From an uncultured Collinsella sp. (GTDB lineage Bacteria; Actinomycetota; Coriobacteriia; Coriobacteriales; Coriobacteriaceae), in assembly GCA_938023905.1 (NCBI GenBank), contig CALJCO010000074.1, positions 1 through 39,597 of the forward strand: 39,597 nucleotides of DNA, read 5' to 3'. The notes beneath the pieces are model-generated. The model was not told where the DNA came from, searched no databases, and saw nothing but the letters and a program-made list of their open reading frames with translations. The position numbers and the translations under genes were made by a program. Positions 19,085 to 26,525 of this stretch are shown one piece after another (position 1 is the first letter of the stretch; every line of letters starts with the position of its first letter).

Positions 19085-19345
19085 CTAGGCATAGACTCGT
19101 CCGCCTTCGTAGGCAAAACGCAGGATGAGCGGGGCATTGTTACGCACGAAATCATCGAGTTCTTTGAGGTCCGCTTCGCTAAAGCCCTCATGTGACACCC
19201 AATTGAATGCCGGCAAGATACACTCCGCCGCGTCAAAACCCCAATCGCGCGGGCGCTCCACAACGACCTTCACCGTGTTGTCCTCACGGACTTCGGAATA
19301 CGAAACTTGCGTATCGTCCTCGAGGCGGACATATTCCCACATCAT
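19085..19345 (-). CDS. Small acidic protein, unknown function
   Basis: An 86-residue soluble acidic protein (MMWEYVRLEDDTQVSYSEV onward) with VKVVVERPRDWGFDAAE and a C-terminal LDDFVRNNAPLILRFAYEGG. It starts ATGATG with GGAGCG about nine bases upstream, 54 bases after the dnaX stop, so it is probably co-transcribed with dnaX. The strand-rich N-terminus and helical C-terminus look like a real small domain. No known family is assigned. Confidence 0.7.
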   Translation of the reverse strand: MMWEYVRLEDDTQVSYSEVREDNTVKVVVERPRDWGFDAAECILPAFNWVSHEGFSEADLKELDDFVRNNAPLILRFAYEGGRVYA

Positions 19346-19399
19346 AAGCTCGCTCCGTTCAAAGAAGTCTCTTCCTGAGCAGTATACCCGCCCGTACAG

Positions 19400-21883
19400 C
19401 TACTCCACCGGTTTGAAGATGGTGGACTGGCCGAAGACGCTGCGGATGAGGGCTTTGGCCTCGTCCTCGGTCTGCGGGATGCTTGGGGCTGCGCCTTGAT
19501 GGCCGAAGGGGCTGCCCGCGCCGGGGTTGGACTCCCAGGGAGCCGCAGGAGCGTCCTCCTCTTTGGGGGCAGTTGCAGCGGGCTTGGGCGCGGACGCCGC
19601 ACCCGGCACGTCGAACGGGGGCAGATCGTCCCCGCCGGCATCGGCAGCAAAACCGCCGACCATGACATCGTCGTAGGGAACCTGCTCGGATTCCCACGGC
19701 GCAGACGGCGCGGCGGGCTGAGCCTTGGGAGCGGACGCGCGCTCGGGCGCTCGGGGTGCGGGCTCGGTCGGGAGCTTGCCCGTGGCAGGAGCACCGGCGG
19801 GATTGTCGGAGCGTAGCCAGGGGGCCTTAGCTAGGTCGGATGACTTGGGCGCAGGCGCGGCAGCGGGCTTGGGCGCGGGAGCCGGAGCAGCCGGTTTGGG
19901 CGCCGCGGGCTTAGGCGCCGACAGGGTCGGTGCCGCTACCGGCGCCGCTTTTGGCTGCGTCGCGCTGGCGCTCGAGGATACAGGGGCCGCCGAGGACACG
20001 GGTTGCGGGTCCGCAGATACCGCAGCCCGTGCAGATGGAGAATGCTCCTCATGTTGAGGAGCCGGCGTGCCACCCCCATCCAGGACATAGTCGACGGTAC
20101 GACGACCGAAGACCGCGCAAACCGTCGGCAGGACCACCGACTGCGTATCGGCGCGACCGAGCATCTTAATGGCAAAAGTCGAACCCGCGGGGAACGAGAC
20201 CGTGAGCTTGGAGCCGTCGTCGGCCGTGGCGCGGGCGTTGAGCAAAAGCCCTGCGTAGGAAGCCTGACGCGCCTTGACACGCTCGACAACCTCGGCCCAT
20301 TTGCGCTGCAGCTCTCCGGCATCCTCGACCGCGGGCGTCTCGGCAGTACCGGCGGCAGCAACCTGGGCGGCATTGTTGGACTGGGGCTTAGGTACCGGAG
20401 CGGTGGCAGGCGCGGGGGCCGCAACGGGCTGAGGCGTCGGAGTCGGCGCAGACTGAGGTGCAGGCGCTGCAGGCTTGGAAGCTGACACGGACGCAGAACG
20501 GGACGCAGGCTGGGCAGCCGGAACAGCAGCACCACGGTCCCAAGGCATACCGCCCTGGCGCGCGGACGTACCAGCGGGGGCAGCGGATGCCGCCGGAGCG
20601 GCAGCACGAGCGCCCGAAATTAGCGTCGGCTGTTGGGCAGCAGCGGGTACGGATGCTGCAGGCGCGGCGGCCTGAGCAGCAGCCACGCTCGCCGGCACGG
20701 CGCCGTTGGCAACCATGGCCTCCAAGCGGGCCACGCGCTCGGCCAATGCCTCAATCGTTAAATCGGCCTCGGGACGTGCCAGGCGCGTGCAGGCGATCTC
20801 GAGCACCAGGCGCACGTCGCTCGCGCCCCTCATCTCCAGTGCGGCATCGTCGAGCACCGTCAGCACACGGGCCAGGCGGTCGGCAGGATGCTCGCCAAAG
20901 GCAGCGGCCTCGGCAGCAAGCGCCTCGGCCTGCTCGGAGCCGCCCTCAAACAGCTCGGCACGGGCACCGGCAACGCAGGCAACGTACACGTCACGCACAT
21001 GCGCCACCAGGTCGCGCGTCAGCTCCAGCAGGTCGTTTCCTTCCTCGACCTGCGCACGGATCAGTCCATAGAGCTCGGCAACATCGCGATCGGCAATGGC
21101 GCGGGAAAACTCGCCCAGAATCTGGTCCGAAACCTCGCCTAAAAGCGAGCGGGCGTCGTCCGCATGCACAGAACCGTTGCCAAAGACGCTCAGCTGCTCC
21201 AGCGTGGACAACGCGTCGCGCATACCGCCCTTGGCATGGCGCGCCACGATAGCCAGCGCCTCATCGTCGTAATCGAAGCCCTCCTGCTCGCACACGTATG
21301 CCAGGCGACGCTCGATATCCTCGTTGCCGATGCGATGGAAATCGAAACGCTGGCAGCGCGAGAGGATGGTCTCCAGAATCTTTTGCGGGTCGGTGGTACA
21401 CAGCACAAAGATCACGTGTGCCGGCGGCTCCTCAAGCGTCTTGAGCAGCGCGTTGAACGCCGCCGTCGTGAGCATGTGGACCTCGTCGATGATATAGATC
21501 TTGTACTTGCCGCGCACCGGGGCAAAGTTGACGGAGTTGATGATCTCCTCGCGCACGTTGTCCACGCCGGTACGGCTTGCGGCATCGAGCTCGTAGACAT
21601 CGGGGTGGTTGCCCTCGGCAATGAGCTCGCACTCCTCGCAAGTACCGTCGGGCATGCAGCCGCTTGCACCCTCGGCGCGCGCCGCCTCGGCATTGCGGCA
21701 CAGCAGCGCCTTGGCAAGGATGCGCGCCATGGTGGTCTTGCCCGTGCCGCGCGGTCCACAGAACAGGTAGGCGTGGGACAGGCGTCCCTCGGTGATAGCG
21801 TGCTCGAGCGTCGAGACGATATGCTGCTGGCCCACCACGGAGTCGAAGGTGAGCGGGCGATACTTTCGGTACAACGATTCCAT
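19400..21883 (-). CDS. dnaX: DNA polymerase III subunits gamma and tau
   Basis: The clamp-loader ATPase of 827 residues. The N-terminal third carries YRKYRPLTFDSVVGQQHI, Walker A GPRGTGKTTMARILAKALLC, a zinc-binding Cys cluster (CMPDGTCEECELI), Walker B with DEVHML, and the SRC sensor motif in ETILSRCQRFDFHRI. Domain III follows to about residue 360. The remaining half is mostly Ala/Pro/Gln low-complexity linker around a short folded part (LQRKWAEVVERVKARQASYAGLL) that fits the tau region contacting polymerase. The start at 21883 has GGGGGAG and matches the family start MESLYRKYRP; a 900-residue frame reaching 22102 overlaps the divergent gene and is rejected. No gamma-producing frameshift site was identified. 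Confidence 0.95.
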   Translation of the reverse strand: MESLYRKYRPLTFDSVVGQQHIVSTLEHAITEGRLSHAYLFCGPRGTGKTTMARILAKALLCRNAEAARAEGASGCMPDGTCEECELIAEGNHPDVYELDAASRTGVDNVREEIINSVNFAPVRGKYKIYIIDEVHMLTTAAFNALLKTLEEPPAHVIFVLCTTDPQKILETILSRCQRFDFHRIGNEDIERRLAYVCEQEGFDYDDEALAIVARHAKGGMRDALSTLEQLSVFGNGSVHADDARSLLGEVSDQILGEFSRAIADRDVAELYGLIRAQVEEGNDLLELTRDLVAHVRDVYVACVAGARAELFEGGSEQAEALAAEAAAFGEHPADRLARVLTVLDDAALEMRGASDVRLVLEIACTRLARPEADLTIEALAERVARLEAMVANGAVPASVAAAQAAAPAASVPAAAQQPTLISGARAAAPAASAAPAGTSARQGGMPWDRGAAVPAAQPASRSASVSASKPAAPAPQSAPTPTPQPVAAPAPATAPVPKPQSNNAAQVAAAGTAETPAVEDAGELQRKWAEVVERVKARQASYAGLLLNARATADDGSKLTVSFPAGSTFAIKMLGRADTQSVVLPTVCAVFGRRTVDYVLDGGGTPAPQHEEHSPSARAAVSADPQPVSSAAPVSSSASATQPKAAPVAAPTLSAPKPAAPKPAAPAPAPKPAAAPAPKSSDLAKAPWLRSDNPAGAPATGKLPTEPAPRAPERASAPKAQPAAPSAPWESEQVPYDDVMVGGFAADAGGDDLPPFDVPGAASAPKPAATAPKEEDAPAAPWESNPGAGSPFGHQGAAPSIPQTEDEAKALIRSVFGQSTIFKPVE

Positions 21884-21998
21884 GGGTGCTCCCCCGGGTA
21901 TACTGAGACTTGTTGCCGCGACGGCCATGCGGTCGCACGGCATACTGCATTCATAATAACCCGTACGGCGAGCCCGCCGCGATAGGAGTCCAAAGAGC

Positions 21999-22715
21999 AT
22001 GGCAGACGCAGAGAGCAACCTCGTTCCCTCCGAAGCAGCCGACCAGGTCGAGGTCGCGCTCGAGGCGCAGGCAGCAGCCGACGACGGCATCCTGTACCTC
22101 AACGAGTATCAGTACGAAAACGACCTCGTCACCGACTTTGCGCGCCTGGTCGCCTCGCCCAGGCGCCGTGGCTCCCTGTACGTCGCCGCCGTGATTGCCG
22201 CGCTCATCGGCATCGGCATGCTGGTGGCCGGCGGCAGCTGGATCAAGTTCGGCGTCGTGCTGATCGTGTTCGGCGCCTTTTTGGCCTGGTGGAGCAAGAA
22301 CCTGCACCACACGCTCGCCCGCGACTTTATCGACGCCGTCGAGGCCGACGAGTCCATGGGTGGCCGCTATCGCCGCGTCGCCGCCAACGAGGACGGCCTG
22401 ATGGTTTGGGGCAAGAGCGGCAAGTCGCAGTTCTTCCCGTTTGACAAGCTCGACCACGTACTCGACGGCGAGCGCATCTTTGTGGCCATGTTCGCCGACC
22501 AGGGCGTGACGATCCCCAAGGACACCTTCGTCCGTGGCGATGCCGAGCAGTTCGGTCCCTTCCTCAAGGCCCGCATCAACAAAAAACTCCGCATCGAGAC
22601 CAAACGCAAGAAGATGAAGGCAGAAAAGGCCGCTGCCGAAGCAAAACAGGGCGACAAGCCCCAGGAGACCAAGGGCAAGCAGCGCAAGCAGAAGAAGAGC
22701 AAGAAGAAGCGGTAG
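21999..22715 (+). CDS. Two-TM membrane protein with YcxB-like region
   Basis: A 238-residue protein with an acidic N-terminus, two adjacent membrane segments (SLYVAAVIAALIGIGMLVAG and FGVVLIVFGAFLAWW, about 58-95), a soluble domain (RRVAANEDGLMVWGKSG, FFPFDKLDHVLDGERIFV, FLKARINKKLRIETK) resembling YcxB-like C-terminal domains, and a very Lys-rich tail (KQRKQKKSKKKR). The domain order and loop pattern suggest the hydrophobic hairpin places both ends in the cytoplasm. AGGAG lies about 13 bases before the ATG. It is divergent from dnaX over a 115-base spacer and ends at a strong hairpin. Function unknown. Confidence 0.8.
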   Translation: MADAESNLVPSEAADQVEVALEAQAAADDGILYLNEYQYENDLVTDFARLVASPRRRGSLYVAAVIAALIGIGMLVAGGSWIKFGVVLIVFGAFLAWWSKNLHHTLARDFIDAVEADESMGGRYRRVAANEDGLMVWGKSGKSQFFPFDKLDHVLDGERIFVAMFADQGVTIPKDTFVRGDAEQFGPFLKARINKKLRIETKRKKMKAEKAAAEAKQGDKPQETKGKQRKQKKSKKKR

Positions 22716-22743
22716 GCCGGCCGACACCGAAGGCGCCTCGTCC

Positions 22744-22783
22744 CGCGCCCGATTCCGGGCCGGGGCGCCTGGAATCGGGCGCG
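22744..22783. terminator. Long G+C-rich hairpin between convergent genes
   Basis: A perfect 13-bp stem (22744-22756 and 22771-22783, core GCGCCCGATTCC) with a 14-base loop lies between the membrane protein gene ending at 22715 and the accessory operon ending at 22821. No T-run follows on either strand, but its place and strength suggest a shared transcription stop or mRNA-end protector. Confidence 0.55.
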
Positions 22784-22820
22784 CGTACCGCCAATGGACC
22801 CGTTTTGCCTTGCTCTCGAG

Positions 22821-23489
22821 CTATTTCACTTCAAACCTTAAGAGCCTCCGCTCCGGCAGATCGGTCATCTTCATCGTGTAAGTCCCGGGAAATGCTTTCT
22901 CAAAACGGACGGTCTCGTAACCTTCGAAATAGTCGTTGGTGTTCTGCATCATAAATGGGACGAGCAACTCGTTTTCTGCCCCAACCTCCACGGCAAACGC
23001 AGCAGAGCCGCCAAGGACCGGCATGGCTTGCGTTATCAGATCGGTATTGACTACAAAATCATAGTTTGGCGCAGACTCCGGAACCAGATGCCAAACATAC
23101 GCTTTGATTCCACCGTCGATATTATCCCTATTTCTGACACGCATCTTTACGGCGATAACGCACGTGATGTCGGCATCCTTCAGTCTCGTTTTCGTATCCA
23201 CGGTGCCATATTTTGAATAATCGTCATGTGCTCGTTTGAGATACTCGCGCGGCGTGAGCAACTCTGCCCCGTCTATGCAAAACGAATACCCATCAGTCAC
23301 CACATCCTTCGACCCCAGAAACGCTCCATCCATCGAGAGCCATTCGCCCTCCGCGTAATATTTCTCAGGAATGACCGTCCGGTTCCCGTTAACGACGCTC
23401 ACCCTCATGCCCGCAAGGCCGGCAGCAGCACAGCAAAAAAGCGCGAGCGCCGATCTTCTCGTCCACAGGGTCTTCTTCATCGCGCTCAC
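22821..23489 (-). CDS. Exported protein of the accessory ABC operon, unknown function
   Basis: A 222-residue protein with an N-terminal hydrophobic segment (SALALFCCAAAGLAGMRV) and an extracytoplasmic strand-rich domain (YSFCIDGAELLTPREYLKRAHDDY, DADITCVIAVKMRVRNRDN, LPERRLLRFEVK). Architecture and context recall the small exported proteins, such as DUF5028 members, found beside bacteriocin-immunity-type ABC transporters, but the match is not certain. The start is GTG at 23489, overlapping the ATPase stop as GTGA; an ATG at 23480 is the alternative. There is no canonical lipobox despite the adjacent Cys pair. It is the last gene of the operon. Confidence 0.75.
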   Translation of the reverse strand: MSAMKKTLWTRRSALALFCCAAAGLAGMRVSVVNGNRTVIPEKYYAEGEWLSMDGAFLGSKDVVTDGYSFCIDGAELLTPREYLKRAHDDYSKYGTVDTKTRLKDADITCVIAVKMRVRNRDNIDGGIKAYVWHLVPESAPNYDFVVNTDLITQAMPVLGGSAAFAVEVGAENELLVPFMMQNTNDYFEGYETVRFEKAFPGTYTMKMTDLPERRLLRFEVK

Positions 23490-24130
23490 GACCTTTCCCG
23501 AACTTTCACAACGGCACCGTCGCGCATGCAGTAAACCCGATCGGCCAGTTCCTCGAGCACCTCTCCGTCATGGCTGGACAGAAGGACCTCACGACCCGTT
23601 GATGCCGCCATCGCCACAACGCGCTTGAGCATTTCAACGCCCGCTTCGTCGAGGGCATTCGTTAGCTCATCGAGAACAAGCAGCTTCGGCTTCTCCATAA
23701 TTGCCGCAGCTATCCCCAGACGCTGCTTCATCCCAAGCGAGTATGCTCGGAACTTCTTTTTTTCGTCTGCATCGAGCCCCACGAGCCGCAGGGCAGAGCG
23801 AATGTCCTCGGGGGTGGCAACGCCCTTGATCTGAGCGATGAGCTTCAGATTGTCGTAGCCAGACAGATATCCCAAAAAGGAAGGCGCCTCGATCAACATC
23901 CCCAGACTCGGCGGGAACGAGATGTCCGCCCCAAGCCTTTGGCCATCGATAGAGATTTCGCCTTCGGTAGGCTTGATCAACCCGCAAACCGCTCGCATGA
24001 GCATGGTCTTACCCGAACCGTTTATCCCCTGAAGCCCGACCACAGTCCCAGGGTCAACCTCGATGGACACGTTGCGCAGGACATCGTTTTTACCCATGCG
24101 CTTCGATACGCCCCTTACGATCACACTCAT
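23486..24130 (-). CDS. ABC transporter ATP-binding protein
   Basis: A 214-residue cytoplasmic nucleotide-binding subunit. Walker A is GINGSGKT (35-42), the signature is YSLGMKQRLG (about 130-139), Walker B is KLLVLDE (149-155) and the switch histidine is in SSHD (about 187). The residue after the Walker B Glu is Leu (LDELTNALDE) where Pro is normal. The start at 24130 has AAAGGGGGA upstream and overlaps the stop of the permease gene (ATGA); a longer frame to 24193 is not needed. It should power the two ABC-2 permeases encoded upstream. This short type is typical of antibiotic-peptide immunity or export systems (LanF/BcrA-like). Confidence 0.93.
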   Translation of the reverse strand: MSVIVRGVSKRMGKNDVLRNVSIEVDPGTVVGLQGINGSGKTMLMRAVCGLIKPTEGEISIDGQRLGADISFPPSLGMLIEAPSFLGYLSGYDNLKLIAQIKGVATPEDIRSALRLVGLDADEKKKFRAYSLGMKQRLGIAAAIMEKPKLLVLDELTNALDEAGVEMLKRVVAMAASTGREVLLSSHDGEVLEELADRVYCMRDGAVVKVRERS

Positions 24131-24963
24131 ATCTTGTCCCCCTTTTCTATAAGGTCGGCCCTTCGAAACCACAGTCCACCCAACGATAGGCATAACGACA
24201 TAAGCCCAATTGATGACAAGACACTCGAGCCCGCCGCGATTCCCTCTTTGACAATTCCACCCCAGCGCAACAGCATCAAGGCGTTACCCAATAGCGCCCA
24301 ATGTCGTGCATATGCCGAGCAGATCAGGTAGCTCATTAAAACCACAAACGAGACTGACGACCCAAGCACAAACCCAACCGCTGCCTGCGCAAACGCAAGC
24401 GCCTCAAAAGCAAATAAGAGACCTATGAAAAACGGCAGCGCATCTGCCTCGGCAGCTTTGAGAAACCACGGCGCCAAATTAGCCAGTTGAAGCGACTCAC
24501 CATGAATGACCGCGCTGAACGAGGAGCTCACCACCAAGCTCCAAATCACAACAGAGCAAACCACCACGAGCAGTGAAAATGCCGTTACTGCCGCCACCAA
24601 GATAAAACGCGAGACCCACCAAAGGGTTCTTGCCCGGCATCGAACAAGCGCTTGCAAACCAAACCCGTGCAACGATTCGGTCGGATAGTCGAGTGTTGTA
24701 TAGAGAATAAGCAGAATGAGAAATAGCCATCCTAGCGGAGGCACAAACATGACCCCGGGCCTAGGCTCAAACGGAGCAGATCCGGCAAACACGAGCGCAA
24801 GATTATCCGCAAACCCCAAGGTATCCGTTCTAACCCCATACACAGAAGACAATCCGTAGGCGTACACCAAGTTCGCAACGGTCACTGCCGCAATTGCAAT
24901 AAAAGTGATGATGTTCTTCTTCAAAACGGTCCTCAGGTCCGCGGCGACCAGCCTAAACAGCAT
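24127..24963 (-). CDS. ABC-2 type permease, second subunit
   Basis: A 278-residue membrane protein with about six hydrophobic segments, in the pattern of ABC-2/LanE-LanG permeases: an N-terminal helix (NIITFIAIAAVTVANLVYAYG), a long loop, then FLILLILYT, FILVAAVTAFSLLVVVCSVV, FIGLLFAFEALAFAQAAVGF and two more. The start at 24963 has GAGGTGG and overlaps the stop of the first permease (ATGA), with the ATPase start overlapping its own stop, so the three are one tightly coupled unit. The substrate is unknown. Confidence 0.85.
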   Translation of the reverse strand: MLFRLVAADLRTVLKKNIITFIAIAAVTVANLVYAYGLSSVYGVRTDTLGFADNLALVFAGSAPFEPRPGVMFVPPLGWLFLILLILYTTLDYPTESLHGFGLQALVRCRARTLWWVSRFILVAAVTAFSLLVVVCSVVIWSLVVSSSFSAVIHGESLQLANLAPWFLKAAEADALPFFIGLLFAFEALAFAQAAVGFVLGSSVSFVVLMSYLICSAYARHWALLGNALMLLRWGGIVKEGIAAGSSVLSSIGLMSLCLSLGGLWFRRADLIEKGDKI

Positions 24964-25844
24964 CAGACCACCTCGCGTCTTTTCCACGCCCCAGAAAAAG
25001 CCAACGAAGCAAGGGTCAATAATATGATTTCCGCAAAACCGGCTCGAATGTCTGGCCAGTTATTCAGCGATTCCGACCTGATGCTGTTGAGGATATTGCA
25101 GTTAAACCCCACACAAGCCATTACGCCGAAGATCCAGCCATTTGCAAAATGCCACGCAACCATTAGCAGATACGGGACAATTATCGCTTTGATTCTGCTA
25201 CGAAACAAAATTGAGAAGCCAGTTACAGCCATGGATAAAGTCCCGAGCGTGACAGCATCGAACAGCGTGTATGCGAGCACATATGACAAAGGATGCGAAT
25301 AAAATAGACCGGAGAAGTAGCTATGCAGGTAAAGTCCTACGTAAGTCGACTCATCGACCCGAGGAAGATACGCAGGAAAAAGCATCGAGACGATCAGGAA
25401 ATTGACGAGCAGAGGAATGGCAGTCACTGTAAACGCGGAGAGGAAAGCAGACAGCATCTTTACGTTCACGTACGCCTTTCTGGAAACGCGCGTGCATATC
25501 TGCATGTCATAACCACTCAAACGCTCAAAGAGACACGACCAAGATCCAGCCAACATTGCAAGCAGGGGCAGTGCATAGAAAAACACCGACGCAGACAGTG
25601 GCGCGTTCGCGCTCACAACAATCCAGTTACCGAAGCTGCTTTCACGTGTTTGACCGAGATAATTTTCGGCTTGCACGCCAACGCCGTAACCAAAAGAAAG
25701 AAGGTTGTGGCGCTCTTTTTCCAAATTTGCCCACGGCTCCAGCGCGGCAGCTATTGCAACTGCGACCGCAATCAAGAGAGCAAGGATAAAAGCTGGACGT
25801 CTAATCGTTTTCGACAGTTCGTATCTTGCGAGCTTTTGGTTCAT
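24963..25844 (-). CDS. ABC-2 type permease, first subunit
   Basis: A 293-residue membrane protein with about six hydrophobic segments, including PAFILALLIAVAVAIAAALEP near the N-terminus and VNFLIVSMLFPAYL. The N-terminus MNQKLARYELSKTIRRP fits permeases of peptide-immunity ABC systems. The start at 25844 is set by a strong GGGAGGAGG site, 54 bases after the secreted protein gene. A longer frame to 25898 lacks support. It shares overlapping ends with the second permease, implying an equimolar heterodimer. Confidence 0.85.
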   Translation of the reverse strand: MNQKLARYELSKTIRRPAFILALLIAVAVAIAAALEPWANLEKERHNLLSFGYGVGVQAENYLGQTRESSFGNWIVVSANAPLSASVFFYALPLLAMLAGSWSCLFERLSGYDMQICTRVSRKAYVNVKMLSAFLSAFTVTAIPLLVNFLIVSMLFPAYLPRVDESTYVGLYLHSYFSGLFYSHPLSYVLAYTLFDAVTLGTLSMAVTGFSILFRSRIKAIIVPYLLMVAWHFANGWIFGVMACVGFNCNILNSIRSESLNNWPDIRAGFAEIILLTLASLAFSGAWKRREVV

Positions 25845-25898
25845 ACGTCCTCCTCCCCCTTCCGACCCAGAAAGCCGGAAGGGAGCCATTTCAAACAA

Positions 25899-26411
25899 CT
25901 ATGCGGGAAGCTTGTGGAAATGCCCGACGCAGTCGGGGCTCCATACGCCAATAACAGTGCCGTAGCCAGACTCCGCCCATGCAGTCAGTCGCGCCGCAGA
26001 TCGCCCGTTCTCACGGACGAGGTTATACATTTCCCACTGTCCCTTGTGATTCGAACGATACGTTCCCTGAGTACAATTCATGCTGCCGCTACCGCTTGTG
26101 TTATACGCACCGTCTGTATATAACCGAAGCGGATTTCCCGTATGGCCCTGGATATCCAGATAGAGCGATGAGGAATCATCCTTTTGACGGTAGCCAGTTG
26201 CACTCGTCCCGGCACATTGAAAACTAAATGCCTTATCGGCATTGTTCGTACAGGTCGTAATTCCCGTATCGGCGTTTTGAGTAATGCTGGAAACCTGAGA
26301 GGTGTCAAACTCCTCTTGTGCAAACGATGCAGCGGGAACCCCTAGGGACAGACCAGCTGCAATCACCAAGCCGACTCCGATTCGAGCAATAGCGCTCCTT
26401 GGCTTAATCAT
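25899..26411 (-). CDS. Secreted Cys-containing protein of the accessory operon
   Basis: A 170-residue protein with a clear signal peptide (basic start, IGVGLVIAAGLSLGVPAASFA, cleavage likely near residue 31). The mature part has four Cys (TTCTNN, FQCAG, MNCTQ, PDCVG) and repeated polar strands, and resembles in size and layout the secreted proteins (such as DUF2712 members) found with bacteriocin-type ABC systems. That resemblance is an inference. The ATG at 26411 has TTGGAG six bases upstream; a TTG at 26423 is less likely. It is the first gene of the operon, upstream of both permeases. Four cysteines could form two disulfides outside the cell. Confidence 0.8.
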   Translation of the reverse strand: MIKPRSAIARIGVGLVIAAGLSLGVPAASFAQEEFDTSQVSSITQNADTGITTCTNNADKAFSFQCAGTSATGYRQKDDSSSLYLDIQGHTGNPLRLYTDGAYNTSGSGSMNCTQGTYRSNHKGQWEMYNLVRENGRSAARLTAWAESGYGTVIGVWSPDCVGHFHKLPA

Positions 26412-26484
26412 GGCCTTCTCCAATCAAAAGCGGTTAACAATGCGTCGACGCACGGCAACCTTCGCATGAATAGAGAAAGATGTC

Positions 26485-26525
26485 TGTAAACACCCGCTAT
26501 TGAGTTGATTGCTCAGGCGTTTACA
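26485..26525. promoter_or_regulatory. Inverted TGTAAAC repeat upstream of the secreted-protein operon
   Basis: TGTAAAC (26485-26491) and GTTTACA (26519-26525) face each other across 27 bases, in the 109-base gap between the regulator gene and the operon start; the second arm overlaps the regulator stop codon. It is a candidate binding site for the LuxR-type regulator encoded next door. Confidence 0.35.

Noticed and set aside
19400..22000. SRP RNA or tmRNA beside dnaX or elsewhere
   Set aside because: I looked for the GGAAGCAGCC-type SRP loop and tmRNA ends and tag codons and did not find them on either strand.
21884..22102. A 900-residue dnaX starting at 22102
   Set aside because: The extension overlaps the divergent gene at 21999 and lacks family similarity; GGGGGAG and the standard MESLYRKYRP start fix 21883.
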